From Trichoplax adhaerens (lineage: Eukaryota > Placozoa > Uniplacotomia > Trichoplacea > Trichoplacidae), in contig NW_002060946.1 of assembly GCF_000150275.1 (NCBI RefSeq), positions 4,005,035 through 4,069,034 on the forward strand: 64,000 nt of DNA, given 5' to 3'. The translations under genes were made by a program, and so were the position numbers. Below the pieces are notes generated by a model. It worked only from the letters and a program-made list of their open reading frames with translations. It had not been told where the DNA came from and made no database searches. Below are positions 12,101-23,946 of the stretch, piece by piece. Position 1 is the stretch's first letter. Each line of letters opens with the position of its first letter.

Positions 12101-12860
12101 GAAGATTAGCTGTAGATGTAGTTATAATTACACTCTAAGTACTGTCGACAAGAATGATTGATTAGGACTTTTCAATTTTTAGAATTCTATTGATTTTTAA
12201 CATGGATATTAAACCAGAATGCTACATCAGTTGTCGTGGATACGTTCTATAGTAATTAGCAGAACCGCAAGATAGCCAAATTTGAAAATACCGTAGCAGC
12301 AGTAGTATTGCATATTAATTTAGTAACATAAGTCTAATAAATTAGTTAGAGTTGAAGTTATGATTGGATTTGGAAGAGCATAGGCAAGAAACTATCATTA
12401 TATGGGTATAAAGATATATTGTATTATATAATCTTTTCCAAACTTAAGAATACATATGCATTAATAATAAATCATAATTAAGTAGTAGTCAGAAACATTC
12501 AAATTAAAATACTACAGATTGCTGCATTAGCAGTGTAATCTTACATACGACAAGATTTTAAGCGAGAATACAAATAGACCGATTCAGTAAGGCTACAATT
12601 TAGCAAAGGCAATAATAGTGTAGATCAAGCGGCATTTCAAACAATGGCAATGTACAAAACTCAATTACTTTCCCAAGTAATTTATAAATCTGAAATGTTG
12701 CTAGGACTATTAATTGTAAATAGGCTCATATTGAGCCTTGCCGTACTCATAATTCATGAATCTAAATTAGATGTTCTAAATCATGCTTTATACATTCTAG
12801 GACTATTTCAAGTGCGTTACTTTTGCAGTGCTCCGTAAGTCTACTATTATTAGTTACTTT
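9181..12860 (-). repeat. Thioesterase tandem duplication unit 4
   Basis: Unit around copy 4, from a 3' flank module (9181-9830) through the gene to a 5' flank ending near 12860. The 3' module is the fullest of the three and contains the segment (9306-9420) lost from unit 2. The end near GTGCTCCGTAAGTC (12829) matches the end of similarity near 8900 in unit 3. Confidence 0.75.
10537..11442 (-). CDS. ACOT8: ACOT8-like peroxisomal acyl-CoA thioesterase, copy 4
   Basis: Fourth copy, single exon, 301 aa from the ATG of MSSAKDK. RIFGGQAIGQAL, the catalytic Asp (GYASDYSIL), Ser before LDHSMWFH, and Gln286 are intact; the C-terminus is NEPSSRL. Compared with copy 3 it has a six-residue in-frame deletion before PPYQLAWFKG (reads ADMTEHPPYQL). 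The deletion keeps the frame and lies in the linker between the two hotdog halves, where family members vary. All four copies thus keep catalytic residues and targeting tripeptide, so none looks like a pseudogene. Expression and substrate differences are unknown. Confidence 0.92.
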   Translation of the reverse strand: MSSAKDKASILLGTLDLEEIDVDIFRGNTLWYPLFSQRIFGGQAIGQALVAASKTVDEQFSPHSLHLYFLRAGDPSIPLIYKVERIRDGHSYCSRNVHALQQGLTIYSSQISFCKFEKTVIEHQANMPNAPDPESLPTDEEVSQRRLEHETNDNNRLLIEKSLASPIPIDIRRCQQQWADMTEHPPYQLAWFKGIDKIGPELKNLHSPIVGYASDYSILYTATAAHPNFRYTMISSLDHSMWFHLPVRADEWLLYETQSPKANNGRVLVLGKLFTRDGKLAVSIAQEGLVRGVMNEPSSRL

Positions 12861-13132
12861 TAGAATTATTCTTAACATAGCGATTGCTATCCTTTTTGGA
12901 GTTATCATTTTGACCTCTAATGTATATATCTACCTTAAGGAGATTACATAAATCTGTTCCTTTCTAGCTCCTGCCAGTAAATTCATGTACAGTAGTAATA
13001 AAAATGCTGCAATTCATACACCGTGTATGCAATGATGCCATAGCTACTAGTCCGAATAATACCTAGTACCGCTAGCTCCATTCCCTAACTAAAATATTTA
13101 ACATTTCTCTATCTATCGTCACTTTTAATCAG
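11443..13132. other. Spacer between thioesterase cluster and carbamoyltransferase
   Basis: The first 1.4 kb is the duplicated 5' flank of unit 4. The remainder (12870-13132) should hold, or be crossed by, the 5' part of the carbamoyltransferase gene, but I could not recognise its N-terminal exon here. Confidence 0.5.
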
Positions 13133-16100
13133 TAAAAATGCACAATTCCGTGAACAGTGGGAGAAAGCCATTGATGAAGTTACAAAGTATACTGGTATAC
13201 ACCATTTTGATGTAGCAGTGACCAGTTGGTAAGTACTAGCAATATATCATAATAATAATCTCTTATATAGCCAATTGATAATGTTTACTGCATGCTTAAA
13301 TTGCTAACTATTTCTCCTTCAAGTTAACAATTTATGTTAAGATATTAGTTGCGTCAACTAAGATTATAGAATCTGTTACATTGACATTATAGTATACGAG
13401 AAAGCATATACAGAGATGTTTACTTGCTGTGTACTTTATGAAGTTATATATTGTAGAATGTTATACCACTTATATGATATAGTCTGAAAAATATCTTTTT
13501 TCCTCATAAGGGTTATGCCTTCAAAAAGGCTCATTTTACAAGAATTAATAGAATGTGACAAGTAAGATAAATCTTATATACTCCATGTTGCTATTGCATA
13601 TGTAATACAGATACATAATGTACTTTAAGTCTTTAATACACCTTAATATCTACACTAGCACCAAAGCTTTTTCAATACTGAATAGTGTCAAGTAGAAAGA
13701 CGATGCTTAGAAATCGAATAGCTTGATTTTCTATTGTACTCCAATTAGGTGGATTGCTGTGGATCATCACCTCTGTCATGCGACTCTGGGATTCTATGAT
13801 TCTCCTTTCCAAAATGCATTAATTTTATCGTATGATGGTGGAGGTAATGATGGAACATTTAACATCTACAGTGGTACAAGAAAGGATTATAAAATACAGC
13901 TAATTAAAAAGGTAACTACACCAAGCAAAGTAGGTAAAAGTAACACCAGTAACAGATGTTGCAAAATATAGCTGAGCAGTGATGAAAAGGCGCAGACTTT
14001 TACCTGTAATTGATCGATTTACATTTTAATTTCGCTAAATCGAAAATATTCACTCTTAGATCGGGCTAAATTTAGGTACGCCGTATCGCCAATTGGCAAC
14101 ATGTATGCCAGAAGTTACCGGTAAAACGTTTTCTAATGATGAACCAACAAATTATATGAGATTCGCTCCGTTGGCTCTTTCTGGCAAAGTAATTTTTAAG
14201 AATTTGTTCTTCAGTTTAAAGTAGCTGCAGATTATTGGCTAAATGATTATTCAATCAACGGTAATAGGTAATGGGTTACGCAGCTTTAGGTAAAGTGCGT
14301 AAGGAATGGCACCAGGAACTTTCCGATTATTATAAATGGTTTGTGACTCCGTTGCAAGCAATTTTTTCACTTGGAGATCAGCTCAATCTTGTCAGTATCA
14401 TTTTGATAGAAAAACAGATTACTGTATGCAAATTTGGTTTACTTTAATCTACTTTTAACTTTATAAAATAATTTCTATTAGAATTTAGAACCAAATGCCT
14501 TAGATAATGAAAATGCTAGAGATCTTGCTGCATCAAGTCAGGTAGACCAATCCTACATAACTTGTAATAAGTTATTATGATGGGCCTAGTAATAATATAT
14601 AACTAACTCTATTACCCTGATTTTTAGAAAGTATTTGAAGAATTACTGTGTGCGGAAGTTAATAAGTGTCTTTGTACTCTTCGGTATACTTTGACAATAT
14701 TTTGCTTATTTTTACGATACTTCTTAATGAGTGTTAAAGTTATGGCTACATCTATTGGATTTTATAATTAGGGAGACTGGCCAAGATATCGATGGTATTG
14801 TATTGACTGGGGGATGTGCCTTGGTAATACTGAAAATATGAAGAAATTTATTAATTATAATTATCTATTGTTATGTCAGTAAATTTTTAATTTATGAAAT
14901 ATCACGATTAATGTATATGTAGAATGTAAATGCAAATTATGAAGTTGCTAAAGACTTTGGTTATCCTGTGCATGTACCTTCCGCTCCCAATGACTGTGGC
15001 ATCAGCATTGGAGCAGCATGGCAAGTAACACCGTAAGTGATTCAAAGTGTACGTAACTTTTAGCATATCATAATGTGGATGGAGTAATGAAAAAAGAATG
15101 TATTTCATTCTCTAACATGTTTACTATTCGAAACTTAGTGCAATCTTTGATTTCTGTTTGAATAGGCCTATACAACACTTTCCAACTCAATACTGTGGTT
15201 TGCCTCTTCATGGATTAGACAGCTTAACAAAACTTGCTCAAGAGCGTAACGCAAGAGTTGTAACAATAACGGAGGTATGTACTGCTGCTCATATTGTTTA
15301 ATTAGCTGTAAAATAGTTATAGCTATTGTATAATTAAACAATCTATTACTTTCTTTGTAATGGACTAGCTTGCGGAAATTATTGCAAATGGTGCAATAAT
15401 TGGTATAGCTCGCGGAAGACAAGAAGTAAGTTGTAAATAGTATCGTTTAAATCTTATTTGATACAATAGAAAAGACAACAGTTATTACAAATTATTATAT
15501 TGATGTGGTATCTAGTTCGGTCCTCGTGCCCTTGGTCACAGATCAATTGTATGCTACCCTAACAAGCAAGAATTAAAAGATAAAATTAATCGGTATGCAT
15601 AATAGGGATGTTCTTACGATTGATTTTGAGTCTTGTTAATAAAGATGTGGTTTCCATTTAGATTGAAATCAAGGCAATGGTTTCGACCGTTATGTCCATC
15701 AGTTACAGTCGAATGTGCTAGGGACATCTTTGAAGGTATGATTTACTAATTGTGGTCATGATATAGAGTATTCATTATTAATAGCATAAGGTTTATTCTT
15801 TACTAAAGTCTGTAGTAGTTCGGAAGGTGCCGTTGTAAAATCATGCATCTCTAGTAATGGTAGCAAAGGATGGATTCCTGCATCTCCTTATATGTCATTC
15901 GCAGTACCATTAACTGCACAAGCGAAAGAAATGTTTCCTGCTATATCTCACTTTGATGGAACTGCTAGGTAAACACAGTACAAGTTTCATTTGTAGAAAT
16001 TGTGTCAGTAAAAATTGTATGCTATTTACATCTTTGGTTAATGTGTTTGATTTTAATATATAAACATTTTGTCTTGATTTTAGGCTTCAAACTGTAAGCA

Positions 16101-16425
16101 ATGAAGATGAACCTTGGTATCATTCGCTGCTCGTAGCCATAGGGCAGAAAACTAATGGAAAAGAAATTCTTCTAAATACTTCATTTAATGTGAAAGTAAG
16201 TTTACAAGGGGTAATGCACCCATTTAATAGCAAGATTGTATTTTTAAATTTAATTTATTATCATACTGTGGCAGAAACATTATCATTAACTTCTAAATTT
16301 TTATCCAATAGGGTAAACCCATTCTAAATAATGTCAATACAGCGTTGGAAATTTTAGATAATAATCAATCAGACACGCTAGATTACGTTTTAATTGAAGA
16401 TTACCTATTTCAAAAATCGTTATAG
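13133..16425 (+). CDS. NodU/TobZ-family carbamoyltransferase, 5' end not found
   Basis: Family enzymes move a carbamoyl group from carbamoyl phosphate to a hydroxyl, through a carbamoyl-adenylate made by the YrdC-like C-terminal part. Exons: 13133-13228, 13511-13561, 13749-13911, 14060-14188, 14268-14390, 14482-14541, 14628-14683, 14772-14823, 14923-15032, 15166-15274, 15369-15425, 15516-15592, 15662-15735, 15809-15968, 16084-16195, 16312-16425. All junctions keep frame and give 514 aa. Signatures: DHHLCHAT (metal-site histidines), SYDGGGNDG, VMGYAALG, VLTGGCALNVNAN, PSAPNDCGISIGAA, FGPRALGHRSI, WFRPLCPSV, NTSFNVKGKPI. The first exon shown is internal (acceptor before KNAQFREQW), so about 60-70 N-terminal residues are missing. 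An AATAAA lies at 16496, about 70 nt past the stop. The acceptor of 15809-15968 was chosen by phase. The gene converges with LENG1. Substrate unknown. Confidence 0.9.
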
Positions 16426-16776
16426 TTTATCAAAATTACCTAATATATTATCAATTTTTTGATAATGAATGCTGCTATATTCGCTATCTAAGCTAAATAA
16501 AATGGTTATTGGATGATTTTTAAGACCCAGAATTTCGGAAATTATATTCAAACATTCCGGAGTTTTAATACTATTTATTATTGACAATGATACAGAAAGC
16601 ATACGAAAATCTATTTTACATTACGGTTCATAATATTCCAAGTTTTACAGAATTGATGTTGAACTATCAGCAGTTACATAATTATAACATGTCAATAAAA
16701 TATTATATTTTACATTACACAATAAATATTATTACAAAGCTCTGAAATTACTTTCGCAAAATTTAGTCATATCATG
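16426..16776. other. Convergent 3' spacer, carbamoyltransferase / LENG1
   Basis: A 351-bp gap between two facing stop codons, likely 3' UTR of both genes. AATAAA hexamers occur at 16496-16501 and 16694-16699 on the plus strand. Confidence 0.6.
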
Positions 16777-19292
16777 CTACTGTTGCCTGGATTGCCGCGC
16801 ATATTCAGGGTGAAATTGAGAATTGTACCTGTCATAAGAATAGAAAGAAAGACTGAGTTTAAGCACTAGCTTAACAAATGAATATTTGTCCGTTTGTGTC
16901 TATGTCCAGTAGTAGATAAATATTAAAACTTACCTTTGATATGGCGTAGTAGCGCGATCCTTTTGCCCGGAATTATCATTAGTACTATAAATACGCTTTA
17001 ACAAATCTTGCTCTCTTTGTCTTTCTCCTCTCTCTCTTCGAATTCGCTCTGCTCTTAATTCTTCCAAGGTTTTCTTACCTTGATTACCTTTACTACTAGC
17101 AGCTTTTGAAGCACTTATAGGGGGAGGCAACGGATCAGCCTATATTAAATCAGCGAATATGATTGTATGTTTACGAGAAAAATTGTAGCTTATAACTCGT
17201 AGTCCTGTTTCGTACGGAGTAAAATGATTTGTACTGTTAACATATTTGTAATATTACCTTATCATTGCCAGTCTTTTTAGCCTTCAAGTACTTGTTAATA
17301 TCGTTTAGAGGATCCATGACATTTTTTCTCTTCTTGTCCCTTTGGCTATATCGATTATTAGCAAAACGATAATCATATCTTTGTGTTACTTTAGCAGAAT
17401 GAGGTGAATTTAATAACTACTATATAAAGTCCTTTATTTGCAAAATTAAAATGATCAGATAGGGACTACCACATAAAAACAAATATCATGATTACTAGCA
17501 TTTTCTAATGGTATCTTTAATAAATTGTATATGAGTATTGCAATACAATCATACTGTACCTAGCTTTCTCTTCAGGTGTTTTCGAGCGGGTATCATCACA
17601 GTACCAAGGCTTACCATCTATTGGTAAAAACTAAATAAGTTAGTAATTAGACACAGAAGGTATTAATGCATTTTACTACTACAGACGCAGTATATTCAAA
17701 TACGACGTACTGTGAGACTCTATAGCACTTTGGCCGAGGTAAGTTAAAATCCCAAGTTTCTTTTCTAGTCGTTCCTGTTCTGCTTTCTTTTCTGCTTCAT
17801 ATTCACTATTTGTTGTGACAGCATCGTCTTGCTATATTTTAAAGAGAATATCAGAATTACAATAAGATTATTATGGCCGATTATAGCCTAAGTTCGATTG
17901 GCTACTATCATTTTAAACTACAGCTAATATCTGTGTGTACACCTATCATAGTGTACATTAAGATCCTATGTGCCAATGTTCTTTCAGAATTATTAGAACA
18001 TTGTACAACATTAAAATAATAATGGCTGCCAACCGCAGTTGTACACAAGATGGCAAGATCAATACCTCAAAGAGGTTAATATTTTTCTCCTTGGTTCTAC
18101 TACTGGTTAGACTGTCGCTAACGTCTTCCCCAGAGTGTATTCGCGATCTCTTACGAAGTATTTCAAGACGAGATTCTTTTTCCTTTAATTCAATCACAAT
18201 CGATTAACATTAGCAAGTCAGTAAGAGTTCAATCATTAATAAATAGACTCATTTTTTGTGATTTACGTAGGAAATACTAGGTACTTTAATTTTCGTATCT
18301 ACTCGAGTCATTTGAAAATTAACTGTAAGCAGAATTAAACTGCGGTGATTCGATTTAGGTTTTAAGGTCATCTAGATTATATTTATGACTACAGCTTTCG
18401 AAAGAGGGTTACTTTATAACCTAGCATGAATTACAACGACACACTTTGCACTAAAGTAATTTGAATATTGCGTGGCAATAGATGCGATGATTCAGTTTTG
18501 GTGTGCTAACATCATCTGTATCTATAATTTTGATTTTCTGGAATACCCTCAACTACTAGCCAATTACTTTACAACATAGCATAAATTATAATGATAACTA
18601 CGTATTTAGCTTCCTCAGTTCTCTACATCACTGTTCTTGAGTCATTTGAACATTACGTAGAATCAGATATGAGAACTCAAGTTGCATAGCATAAACAACA
18701 ACGTTTGTCACTAAGTTTGTAAGTTGCTTTTAGATATAACACAGCTCTAATGCCTGTGATTGCAAGTAGAAAGTAATGTCAATTTGAATATCATAATTAC
18801 GTGTCTAGATCGCTTACAGCTAATTCAATCTTTCGTTGTTTCTCTTCTTCTTCTTGTCGAGCTTTCTCTTCATCGCGTCGTACACGTTCAATATTGCGCT
18901 TATTGCGTACATGCCAACTGTGAATACGTAAGTCGAGAAGGAGTTCCGTTATGAAAAAGAACAAAAAACAGACAGTATTAGATATAAGGTGGTAGTAGAA
19001 GGGACTTTCCTGCAGCATGCAAGGTTTTTATTAGAGTAGAGCTGTTGAAATGTTGAAATGTGGATGTACAGCAGCAAATAATAATAGAGTAATAGGATAC
19101 AAGATTTTTAATTCCAGCTGGAAACTATGCACACAACAACACATTGACGTATTTCGCCCATCGTACAGAGGCAATTTCAATGCTAGATAGACGAGGTCGT
19201 ATAAAGAGCGAGAAGGAAGAAGGAGACGATGGATGAATGGATGAGCATTGATATTGCGTAACAACAAACCTTTTCTTGGGTAAAATATTCAT
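16777..19292 (-). CDS. LENG1: LENG1-like protein with N-terminal CIR domain
   Basis: Homologue of leukocyte receptor cluster member 1, a charged, probably nuclear protein of unsettled function. Exons in gene order: 19292-19270, 18917-18818, 18182-18066, 17831-17711, 17617-17560, 17378-17258, 17139-16934, 16828-16777. Phases close throughout and give 265 aa; human LENG1 is 264. N-terminus [20 protein letters not shown] matches the CIR N-terminal motif (CBF1-interacting corepressor type), followed by an acidic coiled-coil segment ([19 protein letters not shown]). Later landmarks: [66 protein letters not shown], and the conserved C-terminal [16 protein letters not shown]. The 636-bp intron between exons 2 and 3 is the longest. 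The start is certain because MNILPKKSW is conserved across the first intron. Confidence 0.93.
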
Positions 19293-19577
19293 CTTTCTTA
19301 TTAGTCTCTAATTGGCAGCAATGTCAACACTATCAATGGTTTAACAACTTGAATTGGTTTAATGTATAAAGAAGCGATGGTTAAGGATTACAATGGAGAG
19401 AGCCTTGGTAGATGCTAATCAGTCATAAGCGATGGGATCTATTCTCAGTTAGCAACCAACCCTAAGCCATGATCGCCATGTAAGGTGCTGTTAATAGAGA
19501 AGAGAGGAAGATGCCAAAGACAGTGTTGGGCATACAGTATTAATTGAATTTTACATACCGTATTTAGTACTCCATTC

Positions 19578-19665
19578 TACAGTACAGTACTGTACTCCAA
19601 AACGGTACGGACGTACAGACCAGCTCGGTCGGTACGGTACGAACGGTCCGGTCCGGTCCGGTCCG
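19578..19665. repeat. GTAC palindromes and (GGTCC)n run
   Basis: A CAGTACAGTACTGTAC block is followed by ACGGTACGGACGTAC and then four to five GGTCC repeats (19644-19665). This is a GC-rich patch in very AT-rich surroundings, about 290-370 bp upstream of the LENG1 start codon. Confidence 0.75.
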
Positions 19666-20344
19666 ACAGTTTGAGTGTGTAGCGTGCTTTTCGCCTCATA
19701 GGTAGACCCTACTAGTCCATGCATCAGTGCGCGCCATAGGACTCGACCACAGATCAATCATCCATCATACAGTACAAGTCAGCTGGAAGCCAAAGCAACG
19801 ACTTGCCCTCTCCAGCCGACATTTCTTTGCAAAAGGAAAGGCAAAAATTCACCGTTAACCTTCATGCCAGTGCAATTAAATGAAGATATTGCCTATGGAA
19901 GATCCTGCTGCTGTTCGGTAAGACCTTAGGCAGAAGTACCTACGGTGTTATAATCTTGGTTTAGCAGTGAAAAAAACCGCTTGGCAATAGAACAATTCCA
20001 ATTCAAGCAATTCGATGTGGTTTGATTGATAGTGACAATGCCAACGTAGGTGATAGAAGTATAATTTCTAACCAGTAATCCATTTCAATGTTCTCTATTT
20101 TTCCAATATGGATTCTCCTTTCTTCAATATCATATCCAAAAGTCACAAAATGACTCAAAATTCAACTTTTTTCTTTGCCATGAAATCAGAATAAGCGTAC
20201 AGTATTTGAAAATTGTATAATGGGCTGCACGAGCACTGTCGTAGTCAATTCTGTTAGGACACCGAGCAATCTTCAATGAAATTGAGCCTGTAATAAGCTA
20301 TTATGCAGGCATTTCTCTTACAAAAAACATCTTAATTTTAATGT

Positions 20345-20541
20345 AGTAGAAGGAAATCGTAGAATAACTCAAAGTAGTTTCATTTTTACCTTTGATATAC
20401 ACTGCACATTGAGAAGAAGCATAGTTGAAAAGTCGACAATGAGCTACGCAAGTATTACCGTTCGTAGTCGACCTTGCTGGACTCGTGGCAATCGTCAATG
20501 AATTGACCACATTAATGGACTGATTCATCATGATGAAGAAG
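20345..20541 (+). repeat. About 195-bp direct repeat, copy a
   Basis: Shares CATTGAGAAGAAGCATAGTT and GCAATCGTCAATGAAT tracts with 20589-20777. A more decayed third relative covers roughly 20110-20290 (TTCTTCAATATC..., CAATCTTCAATGAA). Confidence 0.8.
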
Positions 20542-20588
20542 CCATAATTCAAGGATTTCTTTCGTAAAAATGATCCTTTCTTCAATGG

Positions 20589-20777
20589 AGTATAAGGAAA
20601 TCGTCAAAGTGGTTTCATTTTTATTTTCACATTCACTGTACATTGAGAAGAAGCATAGTTGAAAAGTCGACAATGGCCTACACAAGCAGTACCGTAGTAT
20701 TCCATGTTGCTGAACTCGTAGCAATCGTCAATGAATGGAGTATATATATATTAATGGACTAGTTATGATGATGACAA
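20589..20777 (+). repeat. About 190-bp direct repeat, copy b
   Basis: Second well-preserved copy of the element at 20345-20541, same orientation, interrupted near its end by a short TATATATATA run. Neither copy encodes a conserved reading frame. Confidence 0.8.
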
Positions 20778-21482
20778 TTATCTTAGATAGTAGCTCATGC
20801 AAGTGACAAAATAGTAATCACGGTATTGATTATTAATACAGCCTACTTCAGATTTTAGTAGCCATAAAATAACATCAGATTTGATATACTTGTACGAGTA
20901 GTTTGATCTCATCGGCATCCAAATGATCACAATTACTACTTTACTGTATTTGAAGGTATAGACAGTATTATTATTATTTTAATTAGAGTGTGCATTGTAC
21001 CAATATGCATCTAAAGTAAAGGTTGTAGAAAGTTTATTGATACTCACACGTGTAATAGGTACACTTGATTATACGTACAGTATATCTCGAGAACTGGATA
21101 GCAAAAATGCAGCTGCTTGCTACTGCAGGCATATTTTTTTTACCTTTTTTCATTTCATTTCATGATTGGTGACTTAGCTAATGTATAAGCTTTAACCAAC
21201 ATGTAACATACTGCAGGGACTACTAAGACAGTCAGTAGTCGCTTCATACTCTACTGTATAGTACTTGAAAATTCTTCAGTATATAAAGTTCAAAATAAGT
21301 TCAAAAATAGAGTTATAAAAATAAATAGAAAAAGTCGCAATGATAAACACTGACTTTTAAACATCATTCTTATTAATTCTAAAGGTTGCTTCACCTTTTC
21401 GTAACTGATTGCGTTGCGTTATTATTATAGTTCAAATGCTAAGGGGTTACTGTTGGATGCTAACAATGATGACGAAATTCAT

Positions 21483-23946
21483 ATGGAATCGACAGAAATG
21501 ATACTAATCGAGACTACCAATGAAAGTAATACGGACAGAACTCAAAGCAAAATACCTTTTCGACAGGTAATAAAAATGACACCGCTGTCTTGCATTTACT
21601 AAAAGTGAATGATTTTCATGTCTATACGTTTTTGCGTATTCAATTGTATCGTTATTATTTTACCATAGTTAGCGTACTTGTACAAACTTGAAGTTATCGT
21701 CAATATTGCACTGTATTCCTAACCTTTGCTAATTATCTCCAATAATTAATAATATAATCTGAGTTAAATAAAATGTTAAACTGTTGATAAACTTAATACT
21801 TTTAACTAATGGTACGTTATTGCGTTTAAATTCAATCTGAACAGAGGGTAGAAGGACTGTATAAGAATTACTGTGGTGTAGCTGAATGGGGTAACTTTAT
21901 TACTTTGGTAATTATGATATTAGGAATCATTCTGGTGGAAATTTTCAAACACATACATCCGAAAGGTACATTTTATTATATTCAGTTTCTATCAACACTA
22001 CGTTTTCGTCTTTGCGCTTATTTACAATTAATACGTGATAATAGCAACACCCAAGTCATCTTTATTATAATCAATTAGTGATAGAGTGATACAATATTGC
22101 GTTTCTTAAATAAGTTCCAATACCAAGACAGATCATTATTTAAACTTTATTAACCAATATTTGTGTAGTATACTATACAGTAGATTCATGAAATGATACC
22201 TTATTTCGAAAATCTACACCGTTATTGTTTATTAATGTTGAGTTTTTTCCATTAGTGTATTATCAAATTTTCCGCATTATTCGAGCTATTGGCGTATTTG
22301 GACTATCAGGTAATATCGTAAAAAAATTGACTAAAAAAGAGCACCTAAAAGATTTAAAATAAATTATTACGGTATTGATTAGTGATACAATATATCGGAA
22401 TATTGGTTAATCAGTGGCGATGATAGATTTATATAATTAAAGTCAGTACCAACTTTCGAATGTCGTTCATAGAACTTGATACGATGACTGTTGTTAATAC
22501 AATCAATGTACAAGTTAATACAACTTTCCTTATACAATTTCCTTCATACTAACTTGTATACTTGGCTATAAACTACTTTAATAGGTGGTATAACTAACTG
22601 GTTAGCTGTAAAGATGCTTTTCGATAAGATTCCCGGATTAATCGGCAGGTAATATTTCATATTATGTCTTATTTTGAAACTATTCGAAAAATAGAAACTG
22701 AAACATTGTTAAATTGTCACATGAAGTAATAGAGATTTTTACACCTGTCATTGAATTCATCCTCAAATATTTATTTAATTTGAAAATACTGCTTTAGTGG
22801 AGTTATTCGAAATCAATTCATAGAAATTCGTAACTGTGTCAAGATGGTAGTTTTAGATACCTTCTTCGAGCCCAGCAGCATGATGGAATATTTAAATGGC
22901 AAGCAAGACGATTGGCTACAACAGTTGGATATAGGTAAACAAATTTTAACATTAACTTTGACTAGTTGCCATATTATAAGTCATGATTGGTTAAACATTA
23001 GACAGTATCATATGAGATTTTTAACTAATGAAAAAAAGATTACATGGTTATCATACTATATAACGAAATAAAAAGATTCTGAATCTACCTTATGATCTAA
23101 TGAAGTTATATGAATTGGAGATAAAGAACGAATACTTACGTTTTTGGGATAGATTCCAAAATAGACGGAGTTTTAAAATCTCAAGCTGCGGATGAAATTG
23201 TTGACAAGCAATTAAGTTTGATGATGAGTAGACCAGAAGGTAATATAGTAGTAATATCTTTGTAATGCTAATGTAAAAGATTGTTCAGCATTTAGATTTT
23301 GAGAAATGTCTTACTAAATAATACAGGTATGATGTTATCCTTTATGGGTATGAACGTAAACGTTTTAAAGCCGACGATTCTACCGTTCATTCATGGCCTA
23401 GGACCTACCGTATCATCTGTGGTATTAATTTAACCAGCTATTTATTACATTATTACCTATGATATCGATAGGGCTATATTAATAATAAAATTTTTCGATC
23501 AATTTATTTATCAAAGTTCTATTTACCCGATACAGCTATCCAAGAATATTCAGACTTCAGAATTTATCAATCCTGAAAATATTCGGAAACAGGTATATTT
23601 TATTGTTAACACCATGCCTAACAGTACATTTTTATTGCTGTTAAGTTAGATAAACATATGCGGTATTATTAGTCGATCTAAAATTTACTATTTATTAGGT
23701 AGATGAATTATTATCGGTAAAACTAGAAGAAATGACAGCTGCTCGCGTGAAAGCGGTAAGACTTGTAGACATGTATTTGTAAGTTTGCAATTTGCATTGC
23801 TGAGTTTCCGCTGACCACAGTTTTATTTTTGGATGTAGCTGGTAGAGCATATGATACGTAAACACTTGGGATGGCTGGTTGTGTGGGGTAATGTATTTGG
23901 CGCCCTAATTGGCATTATTTGTGAAGTCTCATCTGTTTTTAAGTGA
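21483..23946 (+). CDS. DUF445-family membrane protein
   Basis: Member of the DUF445 (YheB/YjiN-like) family of membrane proteins of unknown function, best known from bacteria. Exons: 21483-21566, 21845-21965, 22256-22309, 22585-22648, 22798-22934, 23153-23239, 23327-23421, 23536-23592, 23699-23755, 23839-23946; 287 aa, all phases closing. A first membrane segment lies in NFITLVIMILGIILVEIF. The family core GGITNWLAVKMLFDKIPGLI with GVIRNQFIEIR follows, then DEIVDKQLSLMMSRPEG, VDELLSVKLEEMTAARVKAL, and the C-terminal signature HLGWLVVWGNVFGALIGII with a second hydrophobic stretch. The start is uncertain: the frame is open upstream and an acceptor at 21429-21430 could bring in a 5' exon; I took the first in-frame ATG. 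AATAAA occurs at 24025-24030, about 80 nt past the stop. Divergent from LENG1. Confidence 0.88.

Larger units (their letters stand above)
19293..21482. other. Divergent spacer LENG1 / DUF445 gene
   Basis: Presumed 5' region of both genes. It holds a GTAC-palindrome cluster at 19578-19598, a GGTCC pentamer run at 19644-19665, and three related copies of a 190-200 bp repeat between 20100 and 20780. No gene recognised. Confidence 0.6.

Noticed and set aside
12644-12838. 64-aa plus-strand frame upstream of the carbamoyltransferase
   Set aside because: It lies in the duplicated thioesterase flank; the equivalent sequence at about 8700-8890 does not keep the frame, and it lacks the family N-terminal motifs.
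16420-16602. 60-aa minus-strand frame with ATG overlapping the carbamoyltransferase stop
   Set aside because: It fills the short convergent 3' spacer, shows no motif, and its frame closes just upstream; more likely a shadow in 3' UTR.
17379-17416. Upstream extension of LENG1 exon 6 ([12 protein letters not shown])
   Set aside because: Using it breaks phase with the preceding exon; the acceptor at 17379-17380 restores KARYDYRF in frame.
17968-18207. 79-aa plus-strand frame
   Set aside because: Antisense shadow of LENG1 exon 3.
22935-23152. Alternative DUF445 exon reading LNLPYDLMKLYELEIKNEYL
   Set aside because: It does not join in phase to the flanking exons, while skipping it gives the expected family sequence.
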